From NCBI GenBank assembly GCA_021234155.1, contig JAJEKV010000578.1, forward strand, positions 62,001 through 126,000: DNA of 64,000 bases, read 5' to 3'. Positions 8,701 through 21,200 of this stretch are shown here, one piece after another; positions within the stretch are counted from its first letter, which is position 1; every line of letters begins with the position of its first letter. The notes under the pieces are model-generated. The model saw only the letters and a program-made list of their open reading frames with translations, was not told the DNA's origin and did not search any database. The DNA comes from Isoetes taiwanensis. Its lineage: Eukaryota; Streptophyta; Lycopodiopsida; Isoetales; Isoetaceae. The position numbers and the translations under genes were made by a program.

Positions 8701-10346
8701 CCAAGCCTAATACTGCCCAACCTTTCTTCCTCTGGCAAAAAGAACAGTATTTGTTGCTTTAAACGGCTTGCTTGTGTGCCGTTTACAAAAATCTTTGAGC
8801 TTGGTGCCTAAAATTGGAAATCCTTGCAGTCAAAGATGTAAATATTGAAGCTGTAGAAGTTCTTGTGGCCTCTGATATTTTCATGTAGCCTAAATGATGG
8901 ATTTCAGACTCATATCTGATCTTGTGCTCTGATTATAATGCCAAAATAGGTATATGTCGTTTTGCATTTCGTATCCAGCTAGTGAGTTGGGCGCATGTGC
9001 ATCATGCAGATAAGAGAGCAAGCGATCAAAAGCAAAATATTCAAGCTAGGAATGCTGGAATAAGAGGGCAACACAATTCTTCCCGTATACTTATTGTGGA
9101 ACATGTTCTTGAAGTTCCGTGTCTACATTTTGAAAGCAGGTATGTTTTTCATTTGTCCAAAAACTACAATTCAAGAATTGTCATAGCTATTGTCTATTCA
9201 AAATTGTCACAACCACGTCATCCATGTAGAAGCAACCAAGATGCAGGAACTGTAGAAGGAATTATAATCACTAAGTGAAAGGTTTTCGCACACCGTCACA
9301 AACAGGATCAAGTATTGCAGATATATAAATGTTGTTCTTACTGCAGAGGGAGGATGCAGAAAGATTAAGGATGTAAAGATAGATACAAAGGAGCAAGTTT
9401 GAATTGCTAAAAACTTTGGCACATAGCAGTGATTATGTTTACAAGTGACAGCATAGGCATGCCAAAGGTTAGTGATATCGATGCCAGTAATATTGCTTGG
9501 CTTGTTGTTATTATCGAACTTCTTCTAAGCTTATTTACCTACTGAACTTTGTCCATCATTTCTGACTAACCATTAAGTGGTCTTAATTAGGGAGTGATGA
9601 TGTCCCACGCGAATGTTGTTGTCAAAGTAGCATGGAGTTCTGAACATATGCCAAAGGTGAATTTAGAGGACATATATCTTGTGTATTTGTCCCTTGCATA
9701 TGTTCTGGAATTGGCTGCTGAGGTATACATGAACATCAAAAGAAGCCAACAATACTTGAGTACCTTTGTGCCTTTTTAGGTTACAATATTTTCTACTGGT
9801 GCTGCTGCCAGTTATGGTTCACCACTGTATTGACATACACTTCAAGCAAAATAAAGAAAGGAACAAAGGAAGATGCATCTGAATTGAAGCTATGCCTTGA
9901 AACTCTTCTGTTTATAATATTTATTGACATTCATTTCTTCATACAACTCATGCAAGATTAGTGTACGAAAAACATAGTATGTGCATGGATGCAAAAGCAG
10001 CTATTGTTTGTACTGGATCTTCTATAATGACTTCCACCATTCTTGATAATATTGGAAATGCACTTCATTCTACGGTTTTGGAGGATCCTGATATGGAGTG
10101 TATTCATTGCGACAATAAACATTGGACTTGGTTGTATAGTTTAGTATTCTTTCATTTTCCCTAATTATCCATGTCTATATTTGCAGTGTTATTGTGTTGT
10201 TTTAGCTATATTGAAAAGGGGCTTGAACGCAAATATTGGGGTTAAGGCTCTATTCTATGCTGTGAAGACATGTCTATATTTTATAATAGTATTACTGGCA
10301 TGGCAGAATACATGACTGCATGACTGTGAGATTATTTCTGTGGCAG
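8701..10346. other. Gene-free stretch
   Basis: Only short frames without recognisable domains. A frame at about 9990-10110 (ending ALHSTVLEDPDMECI) loosely recalls the N-terminus of plant deoxyhypusine synthases, which would fit the relic downstream, but it is too short to claim. Confidence 0.3.
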
Positions 10347-11418
10347 GTTGACGTGCTGGTCACTCCAGCTGGAGGAGTTGAAGAAGATCTGATTAAATGT
10401 CTTCCCGACTTATGTGGGCAATTTTAAGCTTCCTGGGGTAGAACTAAGATCGAAAGGTTTAAATAGAATTGGAAACTTATTGGTTCCCAATTACATTTAT
10501 TGTAAGTTCAAGGATTGGATTAATCCAATCCTTGAACTTACAATAAAGCTATTAGTTGAACAAAAAGATCAGATATATTTTCTCTTATCTCGAAGCATTT
10601 TTTACTTTATGTATGTGCTTGACATTATAAGTAATATAATTGGTTGACATGATACGTTATGGACACTGTCAGGGATCATTGCAAAGTTAGGGAAGGAGAT
10701 CAACTTCAAAGATTCGGTCTGCTATTGGACCCAGAAGGTATTATCATATTACATGAAATGGAAAGACTTAAAGTTCATCTGTAACACGCATTAACTTCTC
10801 ATGATTTGCAGAATGGTATTCCAATATATTGTCCAGCACTAACTGATGGATCACTTAGGGATATGATATATTTTCATTCATATCACAATCCAGGCCTTCT
10901 GATTGATATTGTTCAAGGTACTTTAATCATGATACCCTCTTGTACTTGAAGTATTTAAACTCAATGAATCCGCTGGCATATCCAGATATTAGAGCTATGA
11001 ATAATGAGGTTGTTCATGTTGGTCATCGTAAAACTGGCATTATAATTCTTAGTGGCGGAGTTCCCACCGTGGACGATAAAATCATATTCTATTCTATTCA
11101 TATTTGCAATGCAAATATGATGCGGAATGGGGCAGACTTTGCTATAAACACAGCTCAGGAATATGATGGAGGTGATTCTGGGGCACAGCCTGATGAGGTT
11201 GTTTCACGGGGAAAGCTTTGGGGAAATTCAAAGAGCATGAAGGTATTTACTTATTTAGTGTCTATTTTAATTTATTATATTTCTATAATCTTACAACGGA
11301 TAATTTTATTGGACGATGACAGATGCACTGCGATGCAACAATTGCATTTCCTCTTTTGGTAGCTGAAACATTTGCGAAAAGGAAGATTCCCTTAAGATTC
11401 TTTGTCTATACTAGCTAA
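10347..11418 (+). pseudogene. Deoxyhypusine synthase relic, C-terminal exons
   Basis: Five blocks match the C-terminal two thirds of deoxyhypusine synthase, the NAD-dependent enzyme that transfers the aminobutyl group of spermidine to a lysine of eIF5A. Exons are about 10347-10572 ([30 protein letters not shown]), 10660-10737 (IIAKLGKEINF), 10812-10917 ([18 protein letters not shown]), 10986-11242 ([38 protein letters not shown]) and 11323-11418 ([17 protein letters not shown]). Most splice sites are still GT/AG. Breaks: a 2-base deletion near 10405 turns KCLAPTYVG into a frameshift. The 'PKHH' active-site region near 11065-11110 carries an in-frame insertion with TATTC repeats. The Trp before the catalytic Gly-Lys is Arg. 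The first exons are not found. A perfect palindrome sits in the first exon here. Confidence 0.88.
10496..10547. repeat. Perfect 52-bp palindrome inside a DHS exon
   Basis: Bases 10496-10547 equal their own reverse complement at every position, centred on GGATTAATCC with no loop. The left half encodes the conserved YCKFKDW segment of DHS. The right half replaces the normal codons after PIL. This is the expected product of template switching at a pre-existing quasi-palindrome (GATTGGATTA...CCAATC). Confidence 0.9.
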
Positions 11419-12014
11419 ATATAGGACGAACATGAGAACGAATTTTTAAATGTTCTCAGCAAGGAATAGGTTTGTGCAATAAAGTCCTTGCTAGTTATTA
11501 GTATCCCAATAATAGCTATGCCATTGCCTTGACTTCCTTATTTTGCAAAGCATGTGGCTGAAATAATGACTCCTCGAGTATAACCTTACTTTTTTGTTTG
11601 TTGGTAGAGGAAAGGAGCCTCCGATTTAGTAATCTTCAGACATCTTCCTCACTAGAATATTTGTTGCTATTTTATACACGACGTGATTAATATAATGTAG
11701 TGAAAAACCCCATCCAAGATCTACCACTGCGTGATGCAGATGCCTCAAAATACGTTCGAAGAACAACATAAGGAATACACCCCCCCCCCCTCCCCGAAGG
11801 TAATATTATAATCAGCAAACCTAACTTCCACACATATATTATTGAACTGATTAGAATCTGCAACTCGTGCAAGTCTACTCAAGCATATTGCCCAGAAAAA
11901 TGTCGATCTTGACTACTCAACCCTCACCAACCAAGGCGCCTTGCAAATCGAATACTCCTACATCTATATGTCAAGCATCCATCTTATATTATTGCTACAA
12001 TGTCTCCCTCAACA
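11419..12014. other. Gene-free stretch with a C-run
   Basis: No gene or recognised repeat. It contains a run of about 11 C (11779-11790) and otherwise AT-rich sequence. Confidence 0.4.
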
Positions 12015-12172
12015 AGCAAGATAATAGCCATCTACTCGACAACAACAAAACCTACATAGGCCGGACGACAAATGTCAAGGCACGATCACGTCATCATCAA
12101 ATGAAGTTGAACAAAAGAATGTCCCAAGACACCGCCAACTACAAGTCATTCCGTGAGCATTTCGCAATCTAA
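11867..12172 (+). pseudogene. GIY-YIG-like nuclease fragment in dispersed repeat, copy 2
   Basis: A 101-codon frame ends with KTYIGRTTNVKARSRHHQMK and NKRMSQDTANYKSFREHF, then a stop. The order fits a GIY-YIG endonuclease core: the YIG motif, Thr, Asn, the conserved Arg, His, and a later EH. The upstream part (ILYYCYNVSLNK) could be the degenerate first 'GIY' strand. The second copy at 8216 shares the frame with substitutions that mostly preserve reading, suggesting descent from a real protein domain. GIY-YIG nucleases are carried by Penelope-like elements, by some LINE-like elements and by large DNA viruses. Which of these applies cannot be decided here. Confidence 0.42.
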
Positions 12173-12600
12173 TTCCTTCATATAATCGACGATAAGAAAA
12201 TAGAAAACCAATAGGCATGCCACCACTAGAGGCTATAACAATCTAGTAGCCAACCCCTCCAAAACAAGTAGCCAACCCCTCCAAAACAAGGAAGTAATGG
12301 TATGGTAAAAGAAGAAGCAAAATATAACAACATAAAAAGCTAAAGCATTTATAATCCAACCCCTCATTTTGCAAGGTTATCTTTTTTATATTGTATTTCT
12401 CCATATGAAATATAAAAAACCCACATTATCTATTTAATCATGGTTTTAATCTACATTTCCTTTTGATAACTAGCCTAATAACTATAACATAGTTTTAATA
12501 TATATATAGATGCCTTTAACTAATATTCCTTTAACTAATATTCCTTTAACTAATAGTTTGTCTAGTACATGCTTTTCTATTGAGAAACAGAATCCAAGCC
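12015..12600 (+). repeat. Dispersed repeat, copy 2, with 15-bp tandem array
   Basis: The homologue of 8216-8700 continues past the coding frame. At 12513-12556 it holds three copies of the 15-base unit CCTTTAACTAATATT, absent from copy 1. Confidence 0.6.
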
Positions 12601-13405
12601 TAAAACCACCCCAACCTTGTTACGTTTTTTTGCTAGTTTTTTTTTTTTTTTTCTTTTTTTCTTTTTTGGCTCTGAGCTACGTTTCTCGAGGGGCCTTGAG
12701 GGCCTTTCTCGACTTGCAAAGGCCCTCAACAAATTTTTTTTGTTTCCTACTTAAATTAGGATATATACTCTTAGGTTACCCTTAGGATATATATTTAGTA
12801 CAGAACTAGCACAATATAGACTTCATGAGATCATTCTTTACATAGAATAAGTTGTTATAGACAAGTAGGAATAAATAGAAGCTCATTAGAGAGCATCAAT
12901 ATGTGAACTTATGTATATGTGTTGCCACTCAGTTTTACCATTTCTAATGAGTCTAATAAGTGCATTGATTTGAGCACTTTTCTCTACGTTATCGAGATGA
13001 AAACAATTCCAAGATTGGGGCATGTTCTTGTTTTGAAAAGTAATGGCTATGCCAATGCCACAAGTGACCCACAACTATTGTTTGACCAATTGAATCCTAG
13101 ATTTGATACTCTTGTCTAACCTTAGCTTCAAAGCGATTAAAGTGATATTGCATGCCTACATAAAGATATAGCCACAAATGACGTTTCATATTTCTTGCAT
13201 TCATAAGCATTGGTAATACACTAGCACAACTGGCTCCCACACTTACATTTGATGTAATATTATGATGAGGACTTAAAATGTGTTGTCATTCATAACTTTC
13301 GACCAACTTCAGATTCCAAGGGCACCTAGAATGCTATATCCTTTCATGTATCATGCACAAATAATATATTTTTCTGCTATGATTCGGCGGTTGAAGAGTC
13401 ACATG
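12601..13405. other. Gene-free stretch
   Basis: Contains a long T-run with C interruptions (12634-12666) and no recognisable coding sequence. Confidence 0.4.
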
Positions 13406-13410
13406 AATGT

Positions 13411-13571
13411 TACACTTCTTATTGAATAGGTTGTACTTAGGTAGTGCTACAATTCTGCACAACAAAGGTTTCAAAGTAAAAAAATAAATTGCACATACTT
13501 ATTGGATAGGTGTGGTTAGCGCTCAAGTTCTGCATGGCAAAGGTCTCAAAGTAAAATAATAAATTGCACAA
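13411..13571 (+). repeat. Tandem duplication of about 80 bp
   Basis: A unit containing CTTATTGRATAGGTKGT, AATTCTGCACAACAAAGG and AATAAATTGCACATAC occurs twice head to tail (13411-13490, 13491-13571), about 80% identical by eye. Confidence 0.6.
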
Positions 13572-13579
13572 TACCTATA

Positions 13580-13735
13580 GAATAGAATTGATTTTTATTG
13601 TCCATGGAGACCAAAAATGATCTATGGTATCCAATACAAGAAAAGCACAGTAAGCTATTATTGATAGGATTAAAGTACCCCCACCTCGAAGGGTTTATGA
13701 GTAAAAAACCTTGACAGTAATAAGCGTACTGAGGA
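13580..13735 (-). repeat. Retroposon 3'-end family, copy 1
   Basis: Similar to 48870-49030 and 53260-53370. On the plus strand it reads GATTTTTATTGTCCATGGAG and later CACCTCGAAGGGTTTATGAG. The better copies carry a (GAGAAT)n run at the left edge, which is a simple-sequence 3' tail if the element is read on the minus strand. Diverged. Confidence 0.4.
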
Positions 13736-14377
13736 ATATGTACAAAATATGACATCAATGTCTTAGAGGGGACATAGGCAAACCTTAGCTTATTGTCGTA
13801 TTACTAATAGTTGCAGGCTAATGATGCAAAAGGCCAAAGATCGTGATTTTAGCAAAGTATTTAGATTCATCAAGTACCTTTATCTTTTTGTCATATTATA
13901 CAATAGTTGGAGGCATTAGCTTCCAATCGATGTGGAAAGTCCCGCGAATAAAATGATAGTAGTCATAACAAAGTAGTAGCAACTACTGCCTTATACTTTT
14001 GTCGTGTTATATAATAGTTGAAGAGGGGCTTAGTTTCCAAGCGAATTGCAAAGGGAAGCGAATAACGTGATGGTGATCTTGACAATATAGTTCAATCTAA
14101 CAAGTAGCGTGATTTTGACATGTTCTTTCTTAGAAAAAGCCAACAATCAGAACTGCTAGTAAGTGAAAGAATATTTGAAGCTTGAGCATATCAAGAAAGC
14201 TATAGACACAATGGAGACACGTACTTCATATGAACAAAGGTTTTAGATTGGGACACATAAAGTGAGTCAAATGTAGTGGACGAAGTTGTTAGTATTCAAG
14301 AACTAAACGACGGATCGAAAAGCACTAAATTTGGGTCCTACGCTTCCTCTTTATTCTTGCATATGTCAGAGAAGTTT

Positions 14378-14640
14378 GGGCCAAAGACTATAATCCTTAA
14401 AGGCTAAGGTTGGTTACATGCTTTAAGGGTAAGATTGGATACAAGGTACCAGGTTAAAAACATATATAAGGTAGTTGAATCTATCACCCAAGAGATCTCT
14501 GAAACTATCACTCGAGAGACCTTGGGCCAAACACTATTATCCTTAGAGGCTAAGGTTGGCTGCATCCTTTAAGGCCAAGATTGGATACAAGGTACAGGCT
14601 CAAAATGTATACAACTCGAGAGATCTGAAGAATTGTCACC
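14378..14640 (+). repeat. Tandem duplication of about 146 bp
   Basis: Two units start GGGCCAAA at 14378 and 14524. They share CCTTARAGGCTAAGGTTGG, AAGATTGGATACAAGGTACC and CACCCAAGAGA. Sequence from 13736 to 14377 and from 14710 to 15251 has no recognisable gene. Confidence 0.6.
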
Positions 14641-14685
14641 CAAGAGAGCTGGGATACGAAACTTGTTGAAAGAATTGAAGTGCAT

Positions 14686-14706
14686 TCTTTTTTTACGTCA
14701 TGCCAC
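14686..14706 (-). repeat. SINE 3'-end fragment
   Basis: The minus strand reads GTGGCATGACGTAAAAAAAG, matching the end of the SINE at 39421-39616 just before its simple-repeat tail. Only the terminal about 20 bases are preserved. Confidence 0.3.
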
Positions 14707-15251
14707 TTTTCTGGCCAAATCATTCTTGGGATCCTTCATAGAGTAATATATATTTAATTTCCTTTGAGGACTAGCTAATACAAAAAGGGGAAAGGGAGGT
14801 CTAAAAGGGGGTGTTATTCCCTATTATAACAATCTAGGACCGGAGGCCTGAGATTGTTATACTAGAGCATAATACCCCAGTTCTAAGGTGTTATCCACCT
14901 TAACACATGCAACCCAAGAATTTTATGGCCATCTTCCGTAACAAACTATGTGTTTATGGTCGTTTGGCATAATAAACTAGTTGTTTATGTGCCCTCAATG
15001 TGTTAATGATGGGTAATATCACTATAACCAACAACTGAGATTTGATCTCAGCTATAAAACTTGGGCCAGGTTGTTAAGGGGAAGGTGGTTACACATCCTT
15101 CCAAATATTAATACAAAGTGGTGGGAAAAAGGTCACACATCCTTCACAAATGTGATAAACTGTGGAGTATATTTACATCATTGATTGGTATACATTGTAT
15201 ATTGCAAAATCTTTGCTTGGGTTTGCTCCCTTTTTTTTTACCAGCTGTAAC

Positions 15252-18200
15252 TTAACGTTTCTGGAAGTTCAAAAACTTGATGCAGAAGGCGAAAACAAAG
15301 GCAAAGAGAAGGACAAGGCCAATATGGACCCCAACAACAACGCCCAAGAAGTCGTAGTGGAAACCAAAGTAGTCCTCCAAAAATTTCTTCACTGTCTTAG
15401 ACTCTTCCCCTGGAATCTTAACAAGGGTTTCTACGTTACCTAGCTGAGAAGCTATGAGCCCATGCACGGTCCAAGCTACCGGAGTTGCCCAGTAATACCA
15501 TCTCCACCAAATCGGTATGCCCTGTAAAAAGTAAAAAGTTACAGATGCTTTCCTTGATCTTTCTTCAATCATGTAAATATTTTTACCGTTCTTGGAATCA
15601 AGAACCCTGCAAAGAGGTTCCATATTCCATAGAATGTTGCTGAGCAAATGGCGGCTATTTGATCGTTTGGTGTTAATGCCACCACCATCATTCCATAGAA
15701 TGTGAAGTAGAGGAAACAAAGATATGTAAAGAGGAAAAACCAAGCCAGTTTTCCCAGATTCCATTCAAAATTCATCATGAAATATACAATGACGCCATAT
15801 AGCAGTGTCTGCATTAATATATACGGAAGTTCTATCATAACCTGTAGAAATTTAACCTTTGTTAGTCTTTTTTGCTATGCACAACATGGATAAAGCTAAA
15901 GATGGCACTTGCCTGAGCAAATGCGTAGGGCAGTGCAGAGTACATTCCTGCAGCCCTTTCACGATAATAAACTGTGCGCTCAATAGCTACAACAGGTTGA
16001 ACAGTTGACGAATTGTTTACACCTATAAAGAGAACAGCTGAATACATTGCGCCAATCAAATTAAATATATCCTGTTGCGTGGACCTGTATAAACCAGCAG
16101 CCTGAGTTAGTGTGCATAATTTAAGTAAAACTTTTGTAAAAAAATATAATTTCTTACCTTTTAGAACCAGTGTTCCAACAAATGGTTCCGAACATCAACG
16201 CACATACTGTTGTAAAGAACATGCGTACCACACAGTAGTGAGGATTACGCCAATATGACCAGTGTTGCTTCCAAAGACAAGCTATACATTGTTGGAGAAA
16301 AGATTGTGAATACTTTGTAGGAAATGTTAATTCTTGAAAACCTGGTGCTGGAGTACACAGCTCTTGGATGAGTGCTTGATTACACCTGTGGATTTAAATA
16401 CTTAGTAGTATAGAAGTTAAGGAGTCCGGATGTATCAGTGTTTAATTACTTACTGATAAAGCGTGGAAGTTTTGTATAGATTTGCAAAATCAACACTGAG
16501 TTGAGCTTCTGATGCCTGAGAAGTCACCTCCAACATCCATGTTGCTGGGTTGTATCCATCTATAATTTTTGGCACACCATATATAGCCTAGTGAGTAGAC
16601 AAACATCCACAAGTCAGCTCCATCACATCATAGGAAGACAAGATGAAAGCTAAAGATACTATTAGAAAACGAGAGATACCTGGAAGTAATCAATAAGTCT
16701 CTGGGAATGTCTGCCAAGAGGACCAGCATAGATTACTTGACCACCTTGTTTCATCAATAAGAGCTGTTAACAATAGATAGAAGTATGTTAGAATCAATCA
16801 ACTTGACGATCTATACTCGATTATTCACTCACCTCATCAAAAGCTTCAAATATGTCAATGCTGGGCTGATGAATCGTGCAGACCACTGTACGACCTGTAT
16901 CTACGGTATTACGCACTGTCCGCATCACAATTGCAGCAGCCCGTGCATCTAATCCTGATGTTGGCTCATCCATAAAGATAATTGAGGGATTTGCCACGAG
17001 CTCAACTGCAATAGTTAATCGTTTTCTTTGTTCTGTGGACAAGCCTGTGACAGCAGGAAGACCGACTAATGCATTTCTAAGTTGAGTGAGCTCAACAAGC
17101 TCCATAACCTTCTCAACAAACATCTGTATATAGAACGTTTATGAGGAAAAGAAATATCCATAGAATTACGCAGAAGTTACCAAAGCTTTTCACCTGTCTG
17201 GTTGCTGTATCAACTTCTTTAGGCAACCGAAGCCAGGCAGAGGCATACAAAGATTCCCAAACTGTAACATTGGGGGAGTGTATATCAAATTGTTCACAAT
17301 ATCCTGAAACTCTGGCAAATGTTTCTTGTTTTTTTGGGTATCCAGAAATACTTATAGTGCCCTCAATATATCCACCAGTTTTCCGTCCTGAAAGCACATC
17401 CATAAGGGTTGTTTTTCCTGCCCCACTAACTCCAACTAGTGCAGTTAAGATTCCTGGTCTGAAGGCACCACTAACATCATCTAGCAACTGCAATCTATTT
17501 GCTGCAATGCCCTGTTTCTTCATTTCCTGAAGGATGCATATGTAATTTTAAATCTGAACTAAAAATCATGGAAGGCTTTTATCTCTGCAAGTTGGATACT
17601 TACAGGAGGCATGTTAACATAGTAATTGATATGGTCGAATGCCACAGCTAATGGTTGGAAAGGCAGTATCATTCCCCTCTTTGGAGGATCTTTGGCAACA
17701 TCATCTGTCAAAAGAGTGTCATGGTCAAACTGCAAGCATGTTCATCCTCCAAAATGCTAACAACACAGTCCTAAGTGAAGACTTTATATGGAACATCCCT
17801 TCTGTACCATGGAGTTTTGAGCTCCTCATAAATTGGTAAGACCTGTCCTTCGCTTTGGAAGTTGAGGACGACTTTTCCACTGCCAAATTTTCGCCTGTGC
17901 GATTTTCATGTTTCTCATAAAGGACCTCCTTTGACATAATAGCTTGTGTTTCTCCTAAAGCTATTGCCAAGCATATCAATCAGTATCTTACCACCCCGTT
18001 AAGGAAATGAACACAAATAAGGTCCTTACGCTTTAGGTAGGCTAAAGCCAGTGTAAACCCAATATTAAATATCAGTGCAAAGCCAATTTGTGCAGCAACC
18101 CCAAGCCAATACCAATACTCATTTGAAAATAGATCCCTTGACCTGATAATCATCTCGCCAAGAGACGTTTGGGAATTGAATGGCTGCTACAAATAACACG

Positions 18201-21200
18201 TATGTTCAACTGTCTTGCTTGAATTAAGCTTAAGTAATATTGCACCACAAGAATTTACCTTATTCCATCTTTCTGCAAGAAATTCGTTGGCAGCAAGAGC
18301 ATTTTGGGCATACATTACCGGAGAAATCCAATAGCCCCATATCCACCACGGAGGAATGGAGCCTGTCAATTAACAGGATAGAATTAGAATAGTTAAGCCA
18401 CTCATTAATTTTTTTAGCAGGATTGAAGTGCAACAAAATCCATTTACCTCGAGACAAGATAAACCCTCCTAGTACAAAAAAAATAAGTAAAGTAAATGAT
18501 CCAAAGGTATTCGCAACAACCATACTTCTTCCCAAAGAGGCAACAAAACGAAATAGGGCCTGTGACATTTGGTTACAGGTAAATAGGACCAAGAAGTACC
18601 GGAAAAATCTGCAGAGTCAACACTTATATCAATCAAGCTTATATAATGACAAGGAGAATAGTTGAAACACCAAAAAATAAGTTGGTTAGTTAACCTTGCA
18701 GTTTCAGGAGCAAAGCCAATTGTCCAGTATGTCATGATAACCCATATTCCTGTTTCGAGAAGAGATATGGGTATCCGCGCAATGATAGAGGGCAATGACC
18801 ATGCCCATGCAGGGTAAAAGAGCAAATCTCTTTGCTTGTAAAATACAGGGAGCCTGAATATCGTTAAAGCCAGTTCTGCGAACCCATTGAACATGATGCT
18901 CACAAGGCCAAAATACAAGGCGCCCATATATTTATTTCCATCTTCGATAGTTGATTCATGCATTGTAGTATGTAGAAAGAGGGTCATTGTGACAGCAGCA
19001 AGAAAAAAAATCTGCAAGCATAATTCAATATCTGCATGGTGAACTACATATGTCTTAACAAGATGCATATGTACAAGTACAGTTAGGAGTCTTACTTGGC
19101 ATGTTCTAAACACGTATACAAAGGAGTTCCTTTTGATAAGAATCCATTCTCTGCAAAAGCATGCCTTAAACATTTCCCAGTTTTTCAAAGCGTACTTTCT
19201 AGTCACAAGGGCAGCAGGATGGCTTTTACTTCTGTCATAAGGAGTTGATAGTTCTTTGGAGAGGAGCATACCCATACGAGAAAATTTGAATGCATCGGCA
19301 AAATCCTTCACAGGCACGTAGCAATATGGTTTGTTTTTGTGTGCCCAGTATTGCTCTTGGTCTTTCCTTGACGTTACCTGAAAAAATATGTAAATCCAAT
19401 GCTCACATTGGGTTGCTCTTTGCAAGAAAAACTACCTCCTGCAGGAAGTCTGCGACAGCCTTTCTCTCGGGACATTTAAAACCCTGGTTCTCAAAGAATT
19501 CCAAAACTTGCTCCCTCGGCCCTTGATAAACAAGCTGGCCTTCGGACAACAGAATTAAATCGTCAAACAGTTCATAAGTCTCTGGCGCAGGCTGTAGCAG
19601 AGAAACGAGCATGGTGCCATCCATTACATGAACTGACTGCCTTAGGCATTTCACAATCTGGTATGTTGTGGAGCTGTCCAGGCCTGTAGAGATTTCATCC
19701 ATAAACAAGGCCTTTGCAGGTCCCACTAGCATTTCCCCTGCATTACGATCAGTTTGAGAAATATGGCTTTTAGAGAATTGAACTGGTTTGTTAAAAAAAG
19801 AGTATCTTAATTCTTAAACCTGTAGTTACTCGTTTCTTCTGACCACCCGAGATTCCTCTGCGCATGTTGTCACCCAAAAGTATATCGGCACATATGTCGA
19901 GCCCTAGGATCTGTTACAACGAATCAAAACAGTGGCTTAATGATCTGTAGTTATAAAGCAACCAATGCTAAGCTAGGTAGGCATCTACCTTGAGAATGTA
20001 GTCTGTGCCCAAGCTTGTATCCTGACCTTCCAAAGATACTGCCTGCATTGAGTATTTAGATTCTGTTAGGAACTATCTAAATAAGCAAATCTTGTAGAAC
20101 TCATTCGAATTGTCAATATTGCCTTGAGAAAAACGTCGAGATCTGGGTCTGGTTTAATTCCCGCTATTTTCTCTCTCCGGGAAAGCTCCGCTAGAAGTTC
20201 TGCACAGCAAAAGAAATGCCCATTGTAACAATTGAGACACTTTGATCCAAACAAATGCCACAGGTTTGCTGCGAAGATTGAACTAACCATATCTCCTTCC
20301 GACCCCCTGACAGCGACTTGCAAAGTCTAGAGTCTCTCGAACTGTCATCTCCCCAATATGCACATCATGCTGACTAATATATGCCGAAGTTCGTTGAGGC
20401 ACGAACTCCGTCAATTCGTGCCCGTTGTATGTAATTCGACCTTTCACCTGCACACACGCAATTTCTAGCAAGAGATGTCGTATGCACATCCGTTCAACTC
20501 TTAAACCCAAGTACATTTGTGTCCCCATTATTCTTACATTCAGGCTGTTGTCCAGCTTTCCTGCTAACGCCAGCAGAAACGTGCTCTTTCCCGAACCAGG
20601 TGGTCCTAGAAGCAATGTCATTCTGGCAATGAAATTTCATACATATATCAATTAGTTTATGGGGTTCTTAAGAATCCATCTATCTAATCTGTTCTATGGA
20701 CGAATACGCCAAAATATTACCAACAGTGATACAGTTATAAACTATTCACATATGAGATCAGCATTTGTCTTCACCTTGTGGATTTCAGAATGCCACTGAC
20801 GTTGTCTAGTATATTATAAACGGTTTTGTTAGAAGGCCATAGATAAAGCCTAGAAAGAATGGTCTGCACAGAACACAGAAACAAACGCGTTAAATGAGGT
20901 GAAGAAGCTCCTGCAAAAAAAAGGGAACCAGTTACTTAAGTACCTCAAATACATTCACAACGAAGTTGTTTAGTGTAGGAAGAGCTCTGCTTCCCACATG
21001 AACCTTTGCATCCACTGTCAAGTTTTCAAACCGCACTTCAATCTTCGGCAGTTCAATCCCAACGCTGCATATAACAAGAATTCAAATCAAGAATAAGATC
21101 ATTTACAACTCCGTTAGAGGTCAAACTGGCAAAAGCCAAATAACTCACTTGTCTATTCTTTGTCGAAGCTTCAACAGGAAGCGTTCATTATCCCCTTCTG

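Noticed and set aside
9000-9150. RNA-binding-protein (PTB-like) exon
   Set aside because: The frame ending SSRILIVEHVLEVP loosely recalls an RRM linker but the match is too short and lacks the RRM motifs.
17705-17729. Acceptor at 17730 for PDR exon 16
   Set aside because: With the exon 15 donor at 17807 this acceptor puts a TGA in frame. The acceptor ending at 17705 restores phase and gives the expected sequence before GMILPFQPL.
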